Counted from the stretch's first letter, positions 1 through 10,657 are shown. The stretch: 64,000 nt of DNA from Paralithodes platypus (GCA_032716605.1 CM064571.1:15676321-15740320), one strand, 5' to 3'. The notes: generated by a model from the sequence alone, not told the origin. Translations and numbers: made by a program.

Positions 1-151
1 AATTTGGGAAGTCCGGGACGTTCTGGTAAATTTTACTAAACTCTGCATGAATAAAGAAACTACATGTTAAATGTCAAAATATTAATTTAAAATCAAATTT
101 GCAACATGACAAGACATTAACAATAGTACAAAATAAGATCAGGAATAGTGT

Positions 152-152
<1 letters not shown>

Positions 153-194
<42 letters not shown>
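153..194. repeat. (GT)n microsatellite
   Basis: About 20 uninterrupted GT dinucleotides. Open frames on both strands across it (poly-CV or poly-TH peptides) are artefacts of the repeat. Confidence 0.95.
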
Positions 195-197
<3 letters not shown>

Positions 198-261
198 GAG
201 GGGAGTTCTGGGTTACCTATAAGATCAGGATTAGTATACAATTGCGCGTTCAAGTGTATCA

Positions 262-616
262 AAAATTATACACGTAGTAAGTGTTAATAATTATACACGT
301 AGTAAGTGTTAATAATTATACACGTAGTAAGTGTTAATAATTATACACGTAGTAAGTGTTAATAATTATACACGTAGTAAGTGTTAATAATTATACACGT
401 AGTAAGTGTTAATAATTATACACGTAGTAAGTGTTAATAATTATACACGTAGTAAGTGTTAATAATTATACACGTAGTAAGTGTTAATAATTATACACGT
501 AGTAAGTGTTAATAATTATACACGTAGTAAGTGTTAATAATTATACACGTAGTAAGTGTTAATAATTATACACGTAGTAAGTGTTAATAATTATACACGT
601 AGTAAGTGTTAATAAT
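262..616. repeat. 25-bp tandem minisatellite, about 14 copies
   Basis: A 25-bp unit containing CACGTAGTAAGTGTTAATAA repeats head to tail with essentially no divergence. Successive CACGT motifs lie exactly 25 bases apart (271, 296, 321 and on). The near-identity of copies suggests recent expansion or homogenisation. It is AT-rich and has no coding potential. Confidence 0.95.
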
Positions 617-718
617 TTACGCGTTCTAATTAGCATTCATAAACGATTGAAAAAAAAAAAAAAAATTGGCATCAAGTTTTGTATATTAAAACACTTGCTT
701 TTCATGATATAGGCAAGG

Positions 719-1034
719 TTTAAGGGGAGATTTATATTATGTTCCTTAGACCTCCATCAAGCTTTAAAAATACCACCAATACCCCCTTTTGAGCTAAATT
801 TGTAAATTTTTCGGTAGAAAAATCTACCGGCCGAAGGCCGATTCTTCCTAATTTAAAGGATAGCTATCGTTTGCCAGGAAAAAATCGACACCTAAATGGC
901 ACGAAATGTCTTAAAATTAACAAAAATGGGATGAAAGGTCTTAAAATTGCCAAACTAATGGAGTGATCGTCTTAAAATCTCAAAACTAATGGGGATAAAC
1001 CAGAGGGAGATGGGGGTCCAGAAAAAAAGCTACT
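719..1034 (+). mobile_element. Family B MITE-like repeat
   Basis: Starts with TTTAAGGGGAGA and ends near GCTACTTAAG. In order it holds a CTCCATCAAGCTTTAAAAA box, a short CCGGCCGAAGGCCG palindrome, a degenerate GCTCGCTATCGCTCGCC box and three ladder motifs of the type AAATGGCACGAAAGGTCTTA. The same order recurs about nine more times in the window in both orientations, which marks a dispersed non-autonomous element. No transposase is visible and its superfamily is unknown. Confidence 0.75.
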
Positions 1035-1198
1035 TAAGTGCAAATCTCATCTAAAGGCTACCTATAAGATCAGGTTGAGGAGGACAGTTCTGATTTATGA
1101 TATCTTAGATTCTGGGTAAAAAATGAGATCGAGAGCGAACGTCTTAATATCTAAAAACTAATGGGGCTCAACATTAGGGAGAAGGGGAGCCATACAAA

Positions 1199-1560
1199 CC
1201 TTAAGGGGGTAGTGCTTGTTTTTTGGTCTAAATACTTATTTATTAACATATTTTTTTTTTAGTTGCCTTGCTAGACCTCCATCGAGCTTTAAATAACACC
1301 CCCTTTCAATATAAATTTGTACATTTTTCGGTAGAAAAATATCCCGGCCGAAGGCCGATTCCTTCTAAAATTACAGGCTCGCTACCGCTCGCCTGAAAAA
1401 ATCTATAACTAAATGGTACGAAAGGTCTTAATATTGACAAATAAATGGGGCAGAAGGTCTCAAATTCGTCAAACTAACTGAACGAACGCCTGAAAATCTC
1501 AAAATTAATATGCTGAAAATGAGGGCGAAAGGGGTCGAGAAAAAGCGACTACCTCCCCCA
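1199..1560 (+). mobile_element. Family B MITE-like repeat
   Basis: Second, near full-length copy. It begins CTTAAGGGGGTAGTG and ends GCGACTACCTCCCCC, so the ends are inverted repeats of each other (GGGGGTAGT against ACTACCTCCCC). The internal order matches the copy at 719-1034. It lies only about 165 bases from that copy, in the same orientation. Confidence 0.8.
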
Positions 1561-1572
1561 ATATGAATGTGA

Positions 1573-1690
1573 ACACCATGTGAGGAGGAACGTTTTATTG
1601 ACAACGTTTCGCATATTCATCAAGCATGGGCCTGATGAAGCTATATGTGAAACTTTGTCAATAAAGTGCTCCTCCTCATATGCTGTTTAT
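1573..1690. repeat. Imperfect hairpin with hammerhead-like cores on both strands
   Basis: The segment is an imperfect inverted repeat: GAGGAGGAACGTTTTATTGA on the left pairs with TCAATAAAGTGCTCCTCCTC on the right. The right arm contains CTGATGA, ten bases, GAAAC, TTT, GTC, the order of the conserved hammerhead ribozyme core with a very short stem III. The left arm read on the minus strand has the variant TTGATGA...CGAAAC...GTTGTC. Such cores are known in Penelope-like retroelement repeats. Stem I and II pairing is weak here, so catalytic ability is unproven. Confidence 0.5.
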
Positions 1691-1732
1691 TGTTATATTT
1701 TGTTCCACCAACCAACTTCACTTCTAAACCCA

Positions 1733-1949
1733 ATTAACCCCTTGAAGCTCTGACGCGTTTTAGCAGGTTATTTTGGTTGTCAATAGACGATTTTATGCAG
1801 CTTAGGAAGGATCTGTGGGTATAAAAAGGGTAAAGGCTATCTCAATCCACCCTCTGACTTCCACATACCCTTCCTAATCTGAATAAAATCGTCTAATAAT
1901 TACCAGAAAACAGAAAAGAAATGCGTCTTGGATCTTGCAAGGGTCAATT
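1733..1949. mobile_element. Family C foldback element
   Basis: Roughly 215 bp with inverted ends. It begins near TTAACCCCTTGAAGCTCTGA and ends near CAAGGGTCAATT. Inside are CAATAGACGATTTTATGCAG and its inverse CTGAATAAAATCGTCTAATA, and AGGAAGGATCTGTGG against CCACATACCCTTCCT. The same palindromic layout appears about a dozen times in the window. Confidence 0.7.
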
Positions 1950-1966
1950 AAATCAACAAATACATG

Positions 1967-2042
1967 TGGCACTCCAAGGACTCGAACCTAGGATACTCAC
2001 ATTGAAATTCCGCGCACTTATGCATTACGCTATCAAGACAGT
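1967..2042 (-). repeat. tRNA-like SINE head
   Basis: Read on the minus strand there is an A-box-like GATAGCGTAATGC and, about 40 bases on, a perfect B box GGTTCGAGTCC, followed by TTGGAGTGCCACA. The layout matches an RNA polymerase III internal promoter of tRNA origin. A clean cloverleaf acceptor stem is not evident, so this is called a SINE-type relic rather than a working tRNA gene. Confidence 0.5.
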
Positions 2043-2210
2043 TATTCATTCTATCTACTATTCAAAGTATATATAGATCTACCTCCCCCAAAATAACGTA
2101 CTTACTCGCAAGTCATACCGCTCAAGAAGAGACGATTTGTTGTCGGTATTCATCTTCGTAGGACATACAATCACGGTCTATGGGTACTCAAGCTTACACA
2201 AAATAGACCT

Positions 2211-2350
2211 AATCTTCTTTCAACTTATCACTGCCAGATTCCTCAACTTCACAACCATAATCCTCAACTGCAGTCTTCATTTGGTCTCCTTCTTGATGGT
2301 CTAATTCGGTCTGGTCCTCATTAGCCTGGTCTTCTAGGGAGGACTGGTCT
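2211..2350 (-). pseudogene. Tandem duplicate of the acidic C-terminal tail
   Basis: About 180 bases downstream (minus strand) of the preceding entry the tail region recurs with substitutions and small indels: SLEDQ, DQTELDHQEGDQ and VEESGSDKLKED followed by the same TAG and similar 3' sequence. This copy lacks the membrane segment, so it looks like a partial tandem duplication of the terminal coding segment and its flank. The reading frame is kept through both copies, which is unusual for neutral sequence but could reflect recent duplication. Confidence 0.4.
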
Positions 2351-2395
2351 AGTTGTTGTGACTATATACTTTTATCCAGCTTACAAAGAATAGAC

Positions 2396-2641
2396 CTAAT
2401 CTTCTTTCAACTTATCACAGCCAGATTCCTCAACTTCAGTCTTTGTTTGGTCTCCTTCTTGATGTTCTAACTCGGTCTGGTCTTCTAGGGAGGTCTGGTC
2501 CGGTGGAGGATGAGGCCTGAGGAGGACCTTTCTGAGGACCCAAGTGAGGACCACAGACCCGTAGATCAACACGATGGGAATGAAGGCCAACCAACTCGAC
2601 ATCACTCCTGAGGGTGCGGGAAACAACTCATTATGGGAGTA
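2396..2641 (-). CDS. Putative small single-pass membrane protein or terminal exon (unrecognised)
   Basis: No family is recognised. The minus-strand frame is open from a CAG at 2644-2642 to a TAG at 2398-2396, with an in-frame ATG at 2602. It encodes a hydrophobic segment of about 20 residues (WLAFIPIVLIYGSVVLTWVL), then a basic stop-transfer patch (RKVLLR), a proline stretch (HPPP) and an acidic, Gln/Thr-rich tail ending DKLKED. This layout of membrane anchor plus charged tail is unlike the low-complexity open frames nearby. The CAG at the upstream edge could be a splice acceptor, but it is preceded by poly-A on this strand, which argues against a good polypyrimidine tract. The tail is duplicated immediately downstream (2211-2350). 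It may be a host exon or a chance frame. Confidence 0.35.
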   Translation of the reverse strand, partial: YSHNELFPAPSGVMSSWLAFIPIVLIYGSVVLTWVLRKVLLRPHPPPDQTSLEDQTELEHQEGDQTKTEVEESGCDKLKED

Positions 2642-2649
2642 CTGTTTTT

Positions 2650-2935
2650 TTTTTTTTTTTTTTTGCCAATTAATTCAAACATTTATTTATTTTTTAGTTT
2701 CCTCGCTCGACATCCCTTAAACTTTGAAAAACATCCCCTAGACCCCCCCCCCCCCCCCTCAAGATAAATGTGCACATTTTTCGGTAGAAAAATGTCCTGG
2801 CCGAAGGCCAGTTCCTCATATAATTACAGGCTCGCTATAGCTCGCCAGGAAAAAGTCGACACCTAAATGGCACGATAGGTCTTAAAGTTGACAACGAAAT
2901 GGGACGAAAGGTGTAAAATCGTCAAACTAATAAAT
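2650..2935 (+). mobile_element. Family B repeat, 5'-truncated
   Basis: Begins in a T-rich tract and runs through the CCTCGCTCGACATCCCTTAA box, a run of about 18 C, GGCCGAAGGCC, a GCTCGCTATAGCTCGCCAGG box and the start of the AAATGGCACGATAGG ladder. The ladder stops early at about 2935. Confidence 0.65.
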
Positions 2936-2970
2936 ATGAATTAAATATTGTATGTTTTGACGCTTGTATT

Positions 2971-3120
2971 CTTAAGGAGATATCTGTAATTATTGGTATA
3001 CATTTGTTCATACGTGTATTTATCAATTATTTTTAGTTTCCTCCAAAATCTCCATCAAACTTTACAAAATACCACCCAAGACCACCCCTTCGAGATATAT
3101 TTGTAAATTTTTCGGGAAAC
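2971..3120 (+). mobile_element. Family B repeat fragment (left half)
   Basis: Only the left half is present: TTAAGGAGATA start, a GTTTCCTCC...CTCCATCAAACTTTA box and AAATTTTTCGG. It breaks off before the GGCCGAAGGCC palindrome. Confidence 0.55.
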
Positions 3121-3156
3121 AACACATCAAATATTGTGGGTTTGGACGCTAGCATT

Positions 3157-3372
3157 CTTAATCCGTCCAGTACCAGGGACGTCCTTTTCATCATATTCTG
3201 GCAACTATTAGACCATTTTATACAGCTTATGAAGGACCTCGGGCAATAATATGGCTTCCAACTATCTCAACCATCCCTTTTTACTACCACAGAACCTTCC
3301 TAAGTCATAATATCGCCTTAACATAGCTAGAATATAATATTATAATACACGTCGCTGCTACTCAAAGGGTTA
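3157..3372. mobile_element. Family C foldback element
   Basis: Opens with CCGTCCAGTACCAGGGACGT and closes with ACGTCGCTGCTACTCAAAGG, which are inverted counterparts. TTAGACCATTTTATACAGCT and the cluster around CTTCCTAAGTCATAATATCG form the inner arms. It directly abuts the family A element on its right. Confidence 0.7.
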
Positions 3373-3713
3373 AAGGGACCGACCTGCTTTTTCTCTCTGG
3401 GTTTTACCCATTCGGCCCTATTCAGCCTACTGTTTTAAGACATTTTTCCCCATTCAGGTATCGATTTTTTACTGGCGAGCGATAGCGAGCCATCATTGTG
3501 TGGAGAAATCCGGCTTTGCCGGAGAACTTTTTCTACCGAAAAATTTACAAATTAAGTCAGCTGTCTAAAACATAATAAACAATATGATGGCTCGCTATCG
3601 CTCGCCAGGTTCAAATCGACACCTGGATGAGGATAAATGTCTACAAAAAATAGGCTGAATGGGGTCGAATGGCTACTACCTAGAAAGAGAAAAAAAAGCA
3701 GGTCGGTCCCCTT
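3373..3713. mobile_element. Family A palindromic MITE
   Basis: Long terminal inverted repeats of about 130 bp each: AAGGGACCGACCTGCTTTTT at the left and AAAAAGCAGGTCGGTCCCCTT (trimmed by one base) in inverse at the right. TTAA-like bases lie at both edges. Both arms carry GCGAGCGATAGCGAGCC or its complement, flanking a short unique centre (about 3540-3585). No ORF is present, so it depends on another element for mobility. Confidence 0.85.
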
Positions 3714-4879
3714 AAATGCTGAACATACATATACACAATCTCATACACATACATTGCATGTTCAAATGTAACACAAATAACACAATATATTTTATATATT
3801 TATTATTATTATTATTTATTTTTGAACGCAGAATGTATATAATACAGTGTGGTAATCTTGAACTTTGCTGCACCAAGACCAAACAATTTTGAGTACTCAA
3901 TTATTCATGCTAATTCAAAGGTACCCAAACTCTAGCATGGAATAATCAAGTGATCTTCGGAAATCGATGCGCTAAACTTGCGAAAGGTCAGTAAGTGTAT
4001 AATGCGGTATATATAACAATTTAAAGTTTGAAAAGTATTAGTTATATATAAGGAACTCACTTGGAGAGGCGAAGCTTGTCAGGAGGGAGAGGAAGAGAGG
4101 ATGATACTAATGTTGCCTCTCTCCTACCCCCGCCATGATTGTTCGGAAGCCAGCTTTTGACTCTGGCTTCGTCTCCGCTATGAACACAAATTTCCACCAC
4201 TTTCGCTATTTTCTGATAACACACTATAATAAACACTAAATAAACATTATATGGTACGGTTATTGTAAGTTTTGTTTACGCGGTACAGTAAAACTTCAAA
4301 AATGCGAAATGTAAACAAAGAGGAATCGGACGCGTGTTTACATGTTGCCATAGTAACGGGCCAGACAAATTCGATAACATGTTTATTGCAGTAGTACTTA
4401 CAGCTCACTTACACACAGTAACATACACAGGGTTTGTTAAGTTACTGAACACACACACACAGAATAAACGCACATTCACGCACTCGCAGAGAGAGAGAAT
4501 TACTAAACTCAAACGAATACACACACACGGTCTCTCTCAAACCCAATCTATAATAAAACAGACACACAGAATGTACTCGCATATAGTTACATGGAGTTGC
4601 AAGGATTAGTCAGTATTTCAAAAGATCTTGGGATCCATTCTGGGGAGACACACGAAATGGAAAGAGAGAGTCTGTGTAGTGCACTACACTCATTGCAGAG
4701 TGTGCAAAACACTATCTACTCTTGAACTGCTCTACTGATAAACTATTTACACCTGAGGGAAGTATGATCCAAGTAGAACTTTTATTATATGTGAAAATAG
4801 CTTCCACAACAAATAGGCCTACTAGTGCTGAACCTTTTTCATTTTAATTTCCAATCATGGTTGCGTGTTGTATTCAGGC
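3714..4879. other. Intergenic, AT-rich, nothing recognised
   Basis: Contains short imperfect (CA) and (GA) tracts around 4450-4530. The open frames here are low-complexity histidine/threonine peptides from the CA repeats. No gene or element is recognised. Confidence 0.5.
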
Positions 4880-5470
4880 TGAGACTAATATTTTTTTATA
4901 TAATCCACATTGTCAAACCCATTACTGATTATCAGCACACCCAAATCCTTTTCTAAGTCAGTAACTTTCAGAGTCTTTCCTAATAGCGAGTAGCCTGACT
5001 TTAGGTTTGCTTGGCCGATATGCATTACCTTGCATTTTGTCCAAGCTTAGTGGCATCAGCCATATCTCAGACCATTCACCCAGTCTGTTAAGATCAAACC
5101 TGAGCTGTGAACCCATTTAGGATCCTTTACATTCACTCCAAGCTTAATGTCCTCTGCAAATTTGTAGATCACACTCAACAGATCAGTATCGATGTCATTG
5201 GTAAATATGATAAACAGCAGTGGGCCAAGGACTGATCCCTATGGAATTCCAGAAGTGACTGGAGTCCACTCAGAAGAAATACCACTGATTACCACTCGTT
5301 GCTGTCTACCTGTTAGCCAACTTTCTATTCAATTTGTGACCTATGTGCTGATACCTAATGCACTCACTTTTGAAATTAGCCTACCACTGAGGCATATTGT
5401 CAAAACCTTTTTGAAAATTTAAGTAAAGGATGTCCATGGTTCTACTTTCGTTATACTCACTCAGCATTTC
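4880..5470 (-). pseudogene. Decayed CR1/L2-like LINE reverse transcriptase
   Basis: Conceptual minus-strand translation shows the RT core order. DILYLNFQKGFDNMP corresponds to the LDFSKAFDTVPH motif. GSVLGPLLFIIFTNDI is next, then KFAEDIKLG in place of the catalytic FADD box, and finally a KDLGV-like region. Stops and frameshifts interrupt it, including a stop directly before GSVLGPLL and two upstream. The catalytic second-position Asp has become Glu (FAED). This is a 5'- and 3'-truncated dead copy; plus-strand open frames in the region are shadows. Confidence 0.8.
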
Positions 5471-5671
5471 ATGGCGTAATAAACATTTCATTGGTAGCAA
5501 TAAACTCATAGTACAGTATAAAGCAACACAGTTCAATCGCTATCAATACACCCAATGATCATATTTACATTTTTCATACCCTCGTTATGCCCTTTATTGT
5601 TCACAGCGTAGGCTACTTTCGTCACGTATAATTGTCTGCTGTCAAAGTTTTTCTTTGTGTGTGTTTTTTTT

Positions 5672-6037
5672 TTAAGGGGGACGTAGCAGCTTTTTCTACC
5701 TCATGTTTAGTCCCATTAATTTTAAGATTTTAAGACGTTCGTTCCATTAGTTTGGCGATTTTAAAACCTTTCGCCCCATTTCGTTGTCAATTATATGACC
5801 TTTCGTGCCATTTAGGTGTCGGTTTTTATCCTGGCGAGCGATAGCGATCCTGTAATTTTAAGAGGAATCGGTCTTCGGCCGGGATGTTTTTCTACAGAAA
5901 AAAATACAAATTGGGAGAGGGGGTCTAGGGGTATTTCTTAAGCTTGATGGAGGTCTAGCGAGGTTAATATAATATCAATAACTAAATAAATAAGACCAAA
6001 AACTAACCATTACCCCCTTAACAATTCTGACACGCCG
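5672..6037 (-). mobile_element. Family B MITE-like repeat, inverted
   Basis: A near full-length copy in reverse orientation: TTTAAGGGGGACGTAGCAGC at the left, CATTACCCCCTTAAC at the right. Between them are the ladder motifs, a GCGAGCGATAGCGA box, TCTTCGGCCGGG, and GGGGTCTAGGGGTATTTC followed by TTAAGCTTGATGGAGGTCTA. That last segment closely resembles the unit of the 20.5-23.2 kb minisatellite. Confidence 0.8.
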
Positions 6038-6049
6038 ATGAAACATTTT

Positions 6050-6320
6050 GATACAATCCCTTTAACTCATTAATTAAGGATTATGACGCATTTTGATAGC
6101 TTATTCTGGCTATCATTAGACGAGTTTATACAGCTTTGGAAGGCCCTCTAGGAATCAAAGGGGTCAAGTAGATATCACTTAGCCCCTTCTGGACCGGAGA
6201 CATAATTTAACTATATTCTCGCAACTATTTATTCAACTTTATTCAGCTTAGGAAGGGCGCCTACCAATGAAAAGGCTACAGGCTATCTCAATTTATCCTT
6301 TTAGCTCCCATGTATCCTTC
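6050..6320. mobile_element. Two partial family C elements
   Basis: Two overlapping or rearranged fragments: one with CATTAGACGAGTTTATACAG (about 6112-6130) and one with AACTTTATTCAGCTTAGGAA (about 6236-6255). The second is cut by the family A element that begins at 6321. Confidence 0.55.
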
Positions 6321-6717
6321 TTAAGGGGGATGACCTGTTTTTGTTTTATTTCTGTCCTTTTCTATCTTTCTCTGGCTTGTATCCATTTGGCCCCATTCAG
6401 CCTACTGTTTTAAGACGTTTATCCCCATCCAGGTGTCATTTTTTTACTGGTGAGCGGTAGCGAGCCAGCATATTTTTTATTTTTGTTTGACAGCAGGCTA
6501 AATTTGTAAATTTTTCGATAGAAAAATTTCTCCGGCGGAGCCGGATTTCTTCATATAATGCTGGCTCGCTATCGCTCGCCAGGAAGAAATCGTCACCTAG
6601 ATGGGGATAAACGTCTTAAAATAGTTGGCTGAATGGGGCCGAATGGATACAAGTCAGAGAAAGAGAGAAAAGGACAGAAATAACAAAAACAGGTCACCCC
6701 CCTTAAACTTAACCCAT
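6321..6717. mobile_element. Family A palindromic MITE
   Basis: Ends are TTAAGGGGGATGACCTGTTT and, inverted, AACAGGTCACCCCCCTTAA. Arms of about 150 bp carry GTGAGCGGTAGCGAGCCAGC or its inverse; TTTCTCCGGCGGAGCCGGA sits between them. It interrupts a cluster of family C fragments. Confidence 0.85.
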
Positions 6718-6972
6718 TGAGTACCAGCGACGTGTTTTATATTTTGTTCTAGCTTCATGTAGACGATATTGTGCAGTTTAGGAAGGATCTGTGGTAGTTC
6801 AAAGGGTTGGATGAGATAGTTTAAAGCCTTACTATTGCTAAAGGTCCTTCAAGGGTTGGATGAGATAGTTTGAAGCCATACTATTGCTAAAGGTCCTTCC
6901 TAAGCTAAAAACACTCATCTAATAGTTGCCCGAACATGATTAAAAGGAGGTCCCTGGTACTGAACGGGTAAA
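6718..6972. mobile_element. Family C foldback element with internal 60-bp duplication
   Basis: Bounded by TTAACCCATTGAGTACCAGC and GTCCCTGGTACTGAACGGGT. The centre contains a direct duplication of roughly 60 bp (AAGGGTTGGATGAGATAGTT occurs at about 6797 and 6850), so this copy is longer than its relatives. Confidence 0.75.
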
Positions 6973-7012
6973 CACATGCCCAGGTCAATGTTTCCCTCAT
7001 TCAACGTTCACT

Positions 7013-7318
7013 GTTCGGGCAGGTTGGGATATACCCTCTCCCAACCTGTCCGATAATCCGATATTAGCATTATTTTGTCATCAGAGAGGCACCATAATAG
7101 TAACAGAATGAATAAAATCGTATCACTTAACCGAGTTAGGGGGGGGGGGGGTTAAATAGCTATAGTTGAAGTGTAAAACAAAAACTCGCCTCGTGTATGA
7201 AGGCACATAGTCCTCCACGAGACTATAACCTGGTTCTTCAAATAAAATATAAGGTTGCTTCCCTTATGGCCGAGTGGTTACGGTGCCCAACTCCCAACCT
7301 GTCCGACATTACTATTAG
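7013..7318 (+). repeat. Dispersed repeat ending in a tRNA-like segment
   Basis: Carries CTCCCAACCTGTCCGA, a G-run after CCGAGTTAG, CACGAGACTATAACCTGGTT and ATGGCCGAGTGGTTACGGTG, an A-box-like motif. The same block order occurs at 31147-31520 and, inverted, at 30310-30500. It looks like a SINE-containing composite repeat, truncated here before the B box. Confidence 0.55.
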
Positions 7319-7319
7319 A

Positions 7320-7427
7320 TCTCGTTTAATAATTTTAGCTACCACAGATTCTTCTTTAGGTGAATAAAATCGTCTTATAGTTGCCAGAATAGAATGAAAA
7401 GGACGTCACCGGTACAGAAGGGTTTGA
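7320..7427. mobile_element. Family C half element
   Basis: Only one arm is present: TTCTTTAGGTGAATAAAATCG, TTGCCAGAATAGAATGAAAA and GGACGTCACCGGTACAGAAG. Confidence 0.5.
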
Positions 7428-7735
7428 GGGGAGGTTCTTAGTTTGCTCCCAAGACCCCCACCATGCTTTAAAAAAGAATACCCCCAAGACTCCCCTTCGA
7501 AATATATTTATATATTTTCCGGTAGAAAAATATTCCGGTCGAAGGCCGATTCCTCTTCAAATTACAGGCTAGCTATCGCTCGCTAGGATAAAATCGACAC
7601 GAAAGGTCATAAAATTGACAACGAAATGGGGTTAAAGGTGTTAAAATCGCCAAACTAATGTGCCGAACGTCTTAAAATATGAAAACTAATGGGGCTAAAC
7701 ACTAGGGAGAAGGGGGTCCAGAAAAGTAACAGCCC
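7428..7735 (+). mobile_element. Family B MITE-like repeat
   Basis: TTTGAGGGGAGGTTCTTAGT start, CCCCACCATGCTTTAAAAAA box, GGTCGAAGGCCGATTCC, GCTAGCTATCGCTCGCTAGG, then the ladder motifs to AGGGAGAAGGGGGTCCAG. The right terminal repeat is missing. Confidence 0.7.
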
Positions 7736-8764
7736 GTGACGCTGCAACACGGAAACGGTGATCCAAGGTGTGTTTATAAAATACCAACCTGCCTTGAACC
7801 CACGCAAGTAAAGGCTTGCATATTAATGTACACGCTTAATTCTAAACAATCAAGGCCAAAAAAATAAAAAAATAAAAAAATAAAAACAAGTATTTGATTA
7901 TTGGGTAGGCTACATTGATAGTGGTTTGCCTTGTTTACCTTTTTATCCTTTTAATAGATGGTTATGGACACTGTAAACATGAACACTTGAATATAACAAA
8001 AAGGGTAGGCTACATATGAAGTGTTATAATTGAATATGTGGGTGACCGGTCAACTCAACCAGTAGACCATTTCAACCAGTAGCTCTCAACCAGTACCAAA
8101 TCAACCAATACGGTTAGGTTAGGTTAGTACTATATTTTGGCACTGGTTTGGTTGGTCTGGGTTAATTTGGCACTGGTTGAGAATATGTGTTCTAATGTGT
8201 ACTGTATATATAAACCGAAGAACACTGTTTAGGTATTCAATTTTTGATACAATTATGTATTCAAAAATTGAGTGTGTCTAAGCCTGCCATGGTAGTATAA
8301 AAAGAAAGACATTTAAATTAAAAACACATGTCATACGTTTAAGGACATATAGTTTGGCAGTCTACACAAACGCATAGCATAGGCTAACACACATAACAAA
8401 ACCACTCCAACATCCTTTCTCCCCTCTCTACACTCTCTTCAGAAAAAAATAGGAAAAGTAGAACGTAGATACGAGGTGCCATTGTAATGGCTTATCCCTC
8501 AATACCTTCACCTGATGCTTACGCTGTAATAATGTGACCACTTTATTGTAACAAGATGGTAGGCTACACATAAACGTCCTTCGGTGTATCTATTCATTTA
8601 AAACCTAATAATTAAAACACATAACGAGTAGAATACTGTTTATGTGTACCGTTTTTTTTTTTACAACTATAATTAACGCGAATATCCTCCCATAAAATAT
8701 ATTAATCATTATTGTGTATATTCAGAAGTTTATTACAAAAACACTATCTAAAATATAACCTTTC
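7736..8764. other. Intergenic, nothing recognised
   Basis: Holds an (AAATA)n tract near 7860-7885 and simple AACCAGTA repeats around 8055-8105. No coding signal is visible. Confidence 0.5.
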
Positions 8765-8905
8765 AGTGCGCGTTGCTTACTATCATTATTAGACAGTTTT
8801 ATTCAGCTTTCGAAGGACCTTTGGGAATCAAAAGGTTAATTGAAAGTTGTGTCCCCTTTGATTCCCTGTGCTCGTTTCTTGCCTGAATAAAAACGTTTGC
8901 ACTCT
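8765..8905. mobile_element. Family C partial element
   Basis: TTATTAGACAGTTTTATTCA with CTTTCGAAGGACCTTTGGG on one side and GCCTGAATAAAAACG on the other. The outer ends are degraded. Confidence 0.45.
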
Positions 8906-10547
8906 TATATAAAATGGGTTTAAAGATGGTATGCACTATGCAAAGGATAATGGAAGTGTGCATAATGCCTTAGGAAGGCATTTTGGTAGAATGAAATAAC
9001 CCCAAGTAATATAAGGATGGTAGGGTAAATCACAATCAATATAGGCTACCCAATGAGTTAATATACCATTCTTATACCACTGATGATACAGTGTGCAGTG
9101 TAACGTCACCCAGCATATAGTCAGAATTACGGTACGAATAGACCGGGATAAATAGAGTGAAGGCCAGAAATAAAGACGCTCATCACACCCCCAACAATCA
9201 ATAGTGACAGTAGGGGGAAGGGTGCCGACGTATTGTGTGCGAAAACGACGAATTATTAAGTAACCAAACAAAGCCCGTTAAGGCGGGTGGGTGGGTGAAA
9301 CTGCCAGACGTAGGATTAGGTTCTCCAATCCATTGCACCCTTGCACATATATATCACTAAATACTAACTCTATCCGTGTTCTTTAATGCTAGTTGTATCT
9401 ATAGCTCGGTGTAGTTACGGGTGAAGTAGGTGGATATTCGACAAGGGTAACAGAATAGATGAATCGACTATGCGGAAATCGTTTAACTGTGTTTACGCTT
9501 GACAGGTAGACCAAGGTCCATAGATATGGACCTTGGGGTAGACAAGAGTAATTATTGCTCGATTTGACTTTCACTTTTTGTCACTAGGCTGTGTATTGTG
9601 CACTCAGCTCTCTCTCTCTCTCTCTCTCTCTCCACGTACACACACACATTATACATATTTATAAGGTCTGCCATTGTTAAAGCTCTCTTTCTCTCTCACC
9701 ACGTACACACACATTATACATATTTATAAGGTCTGCAATTGTTAAAGAGAGATCGAGTATATAATTATGTTATTATGCGAACAATAGCTAATTACATGGA
9801 TAGGATCGTCAAGGTCGTCACCTGGTTTAAACAATGATAGCTTACGCTGAAAAGAAAACAAAAATATCCAACCCTACGTCAAAAATAACTAACTGTAATT
9901 AGTCAAATTAGTAAAATTGGTCAATACATTTATCCAGGATTAATGCTTTATATAGTCAGAAAATAGTCAAACGCTAGTGTAGTTAGTCCGCAACTTAACT
10001 ATGATTATTCCAGCTCGATAAATTAGTGGCCATAGGCCAGCAATTTTCATAGGTATCAGGCTGGACTATTTGTTTTGTAAACTTCACATGATCTGGGCGA
10101 ATTATTTAACTAATATAAATTTCGGCTTGGTCCGGATTAGTCGCTCGACTCATTGTTTTGTGTGTGTTTTTTTGGGCGACATTAAGCGTATAATTTACAT
10201 AGGTTCACATATTTTACTAGTTATAAGATTATCGTAAAGATTCTGGCGACATTGCGATTGTGTTTTGTGATAGACAGCGTATAATGAATGAGTTAAAATT
10301 GTTCGTAACTAAAGATGCCGAGATAAATAGCCAGAAAGAGAGGGCGTATGAATTGATATTCAAGTTATTCAACCCGCATCATGACAAAGTTCTCAGGTAA
10401 CATGATTCTCTCTCTCTCTCTCATATTGTTGTAGTGTTGATGTAACACCATTTCAGCCCATAATGTATGGCTCCCGGTACTGTAGGCCCCTACTGTCTAT
10501 GTTATGCATATTAATTACTTAACTTTCTCTTGGAGGCAACCTATATT
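8906..10547. other. Intergenic with a short tandem duplication
   Basis: A segment of about 70 bp with a (CT)n start is duplicated at 9606-9748: GTACACACACATTATACATA then TTTATAAGGTCTGC in both copies. A 111-residue minus-strand open frame (8936-9271) shows no family features and is not called a gene. Confidence 0.55.
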
Positions 10548-10591
10548 ATACACACACACGCACACACACACACACATACATACATTCATGT

Positions 10592-10656
<65 letters not shown>

Positions 10657-10657
10657 C
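10548..10657. repeat. Compound microsatellite (AC)n-(TA)n-(GA)n
   Basis: CA repeats, then about 18 TA and about 10 GA dinucleotides in succession. It directly precedes the TTAA-flanked element that begins at 10666. Confidence 0.9.

Noticed and set aside
8936..9271. 111-residue minus-strand ORF as a gene
   Set aside because: No motif, no supporting start context and no repeat of the frame elsewhere; length is unremarkable for the region.
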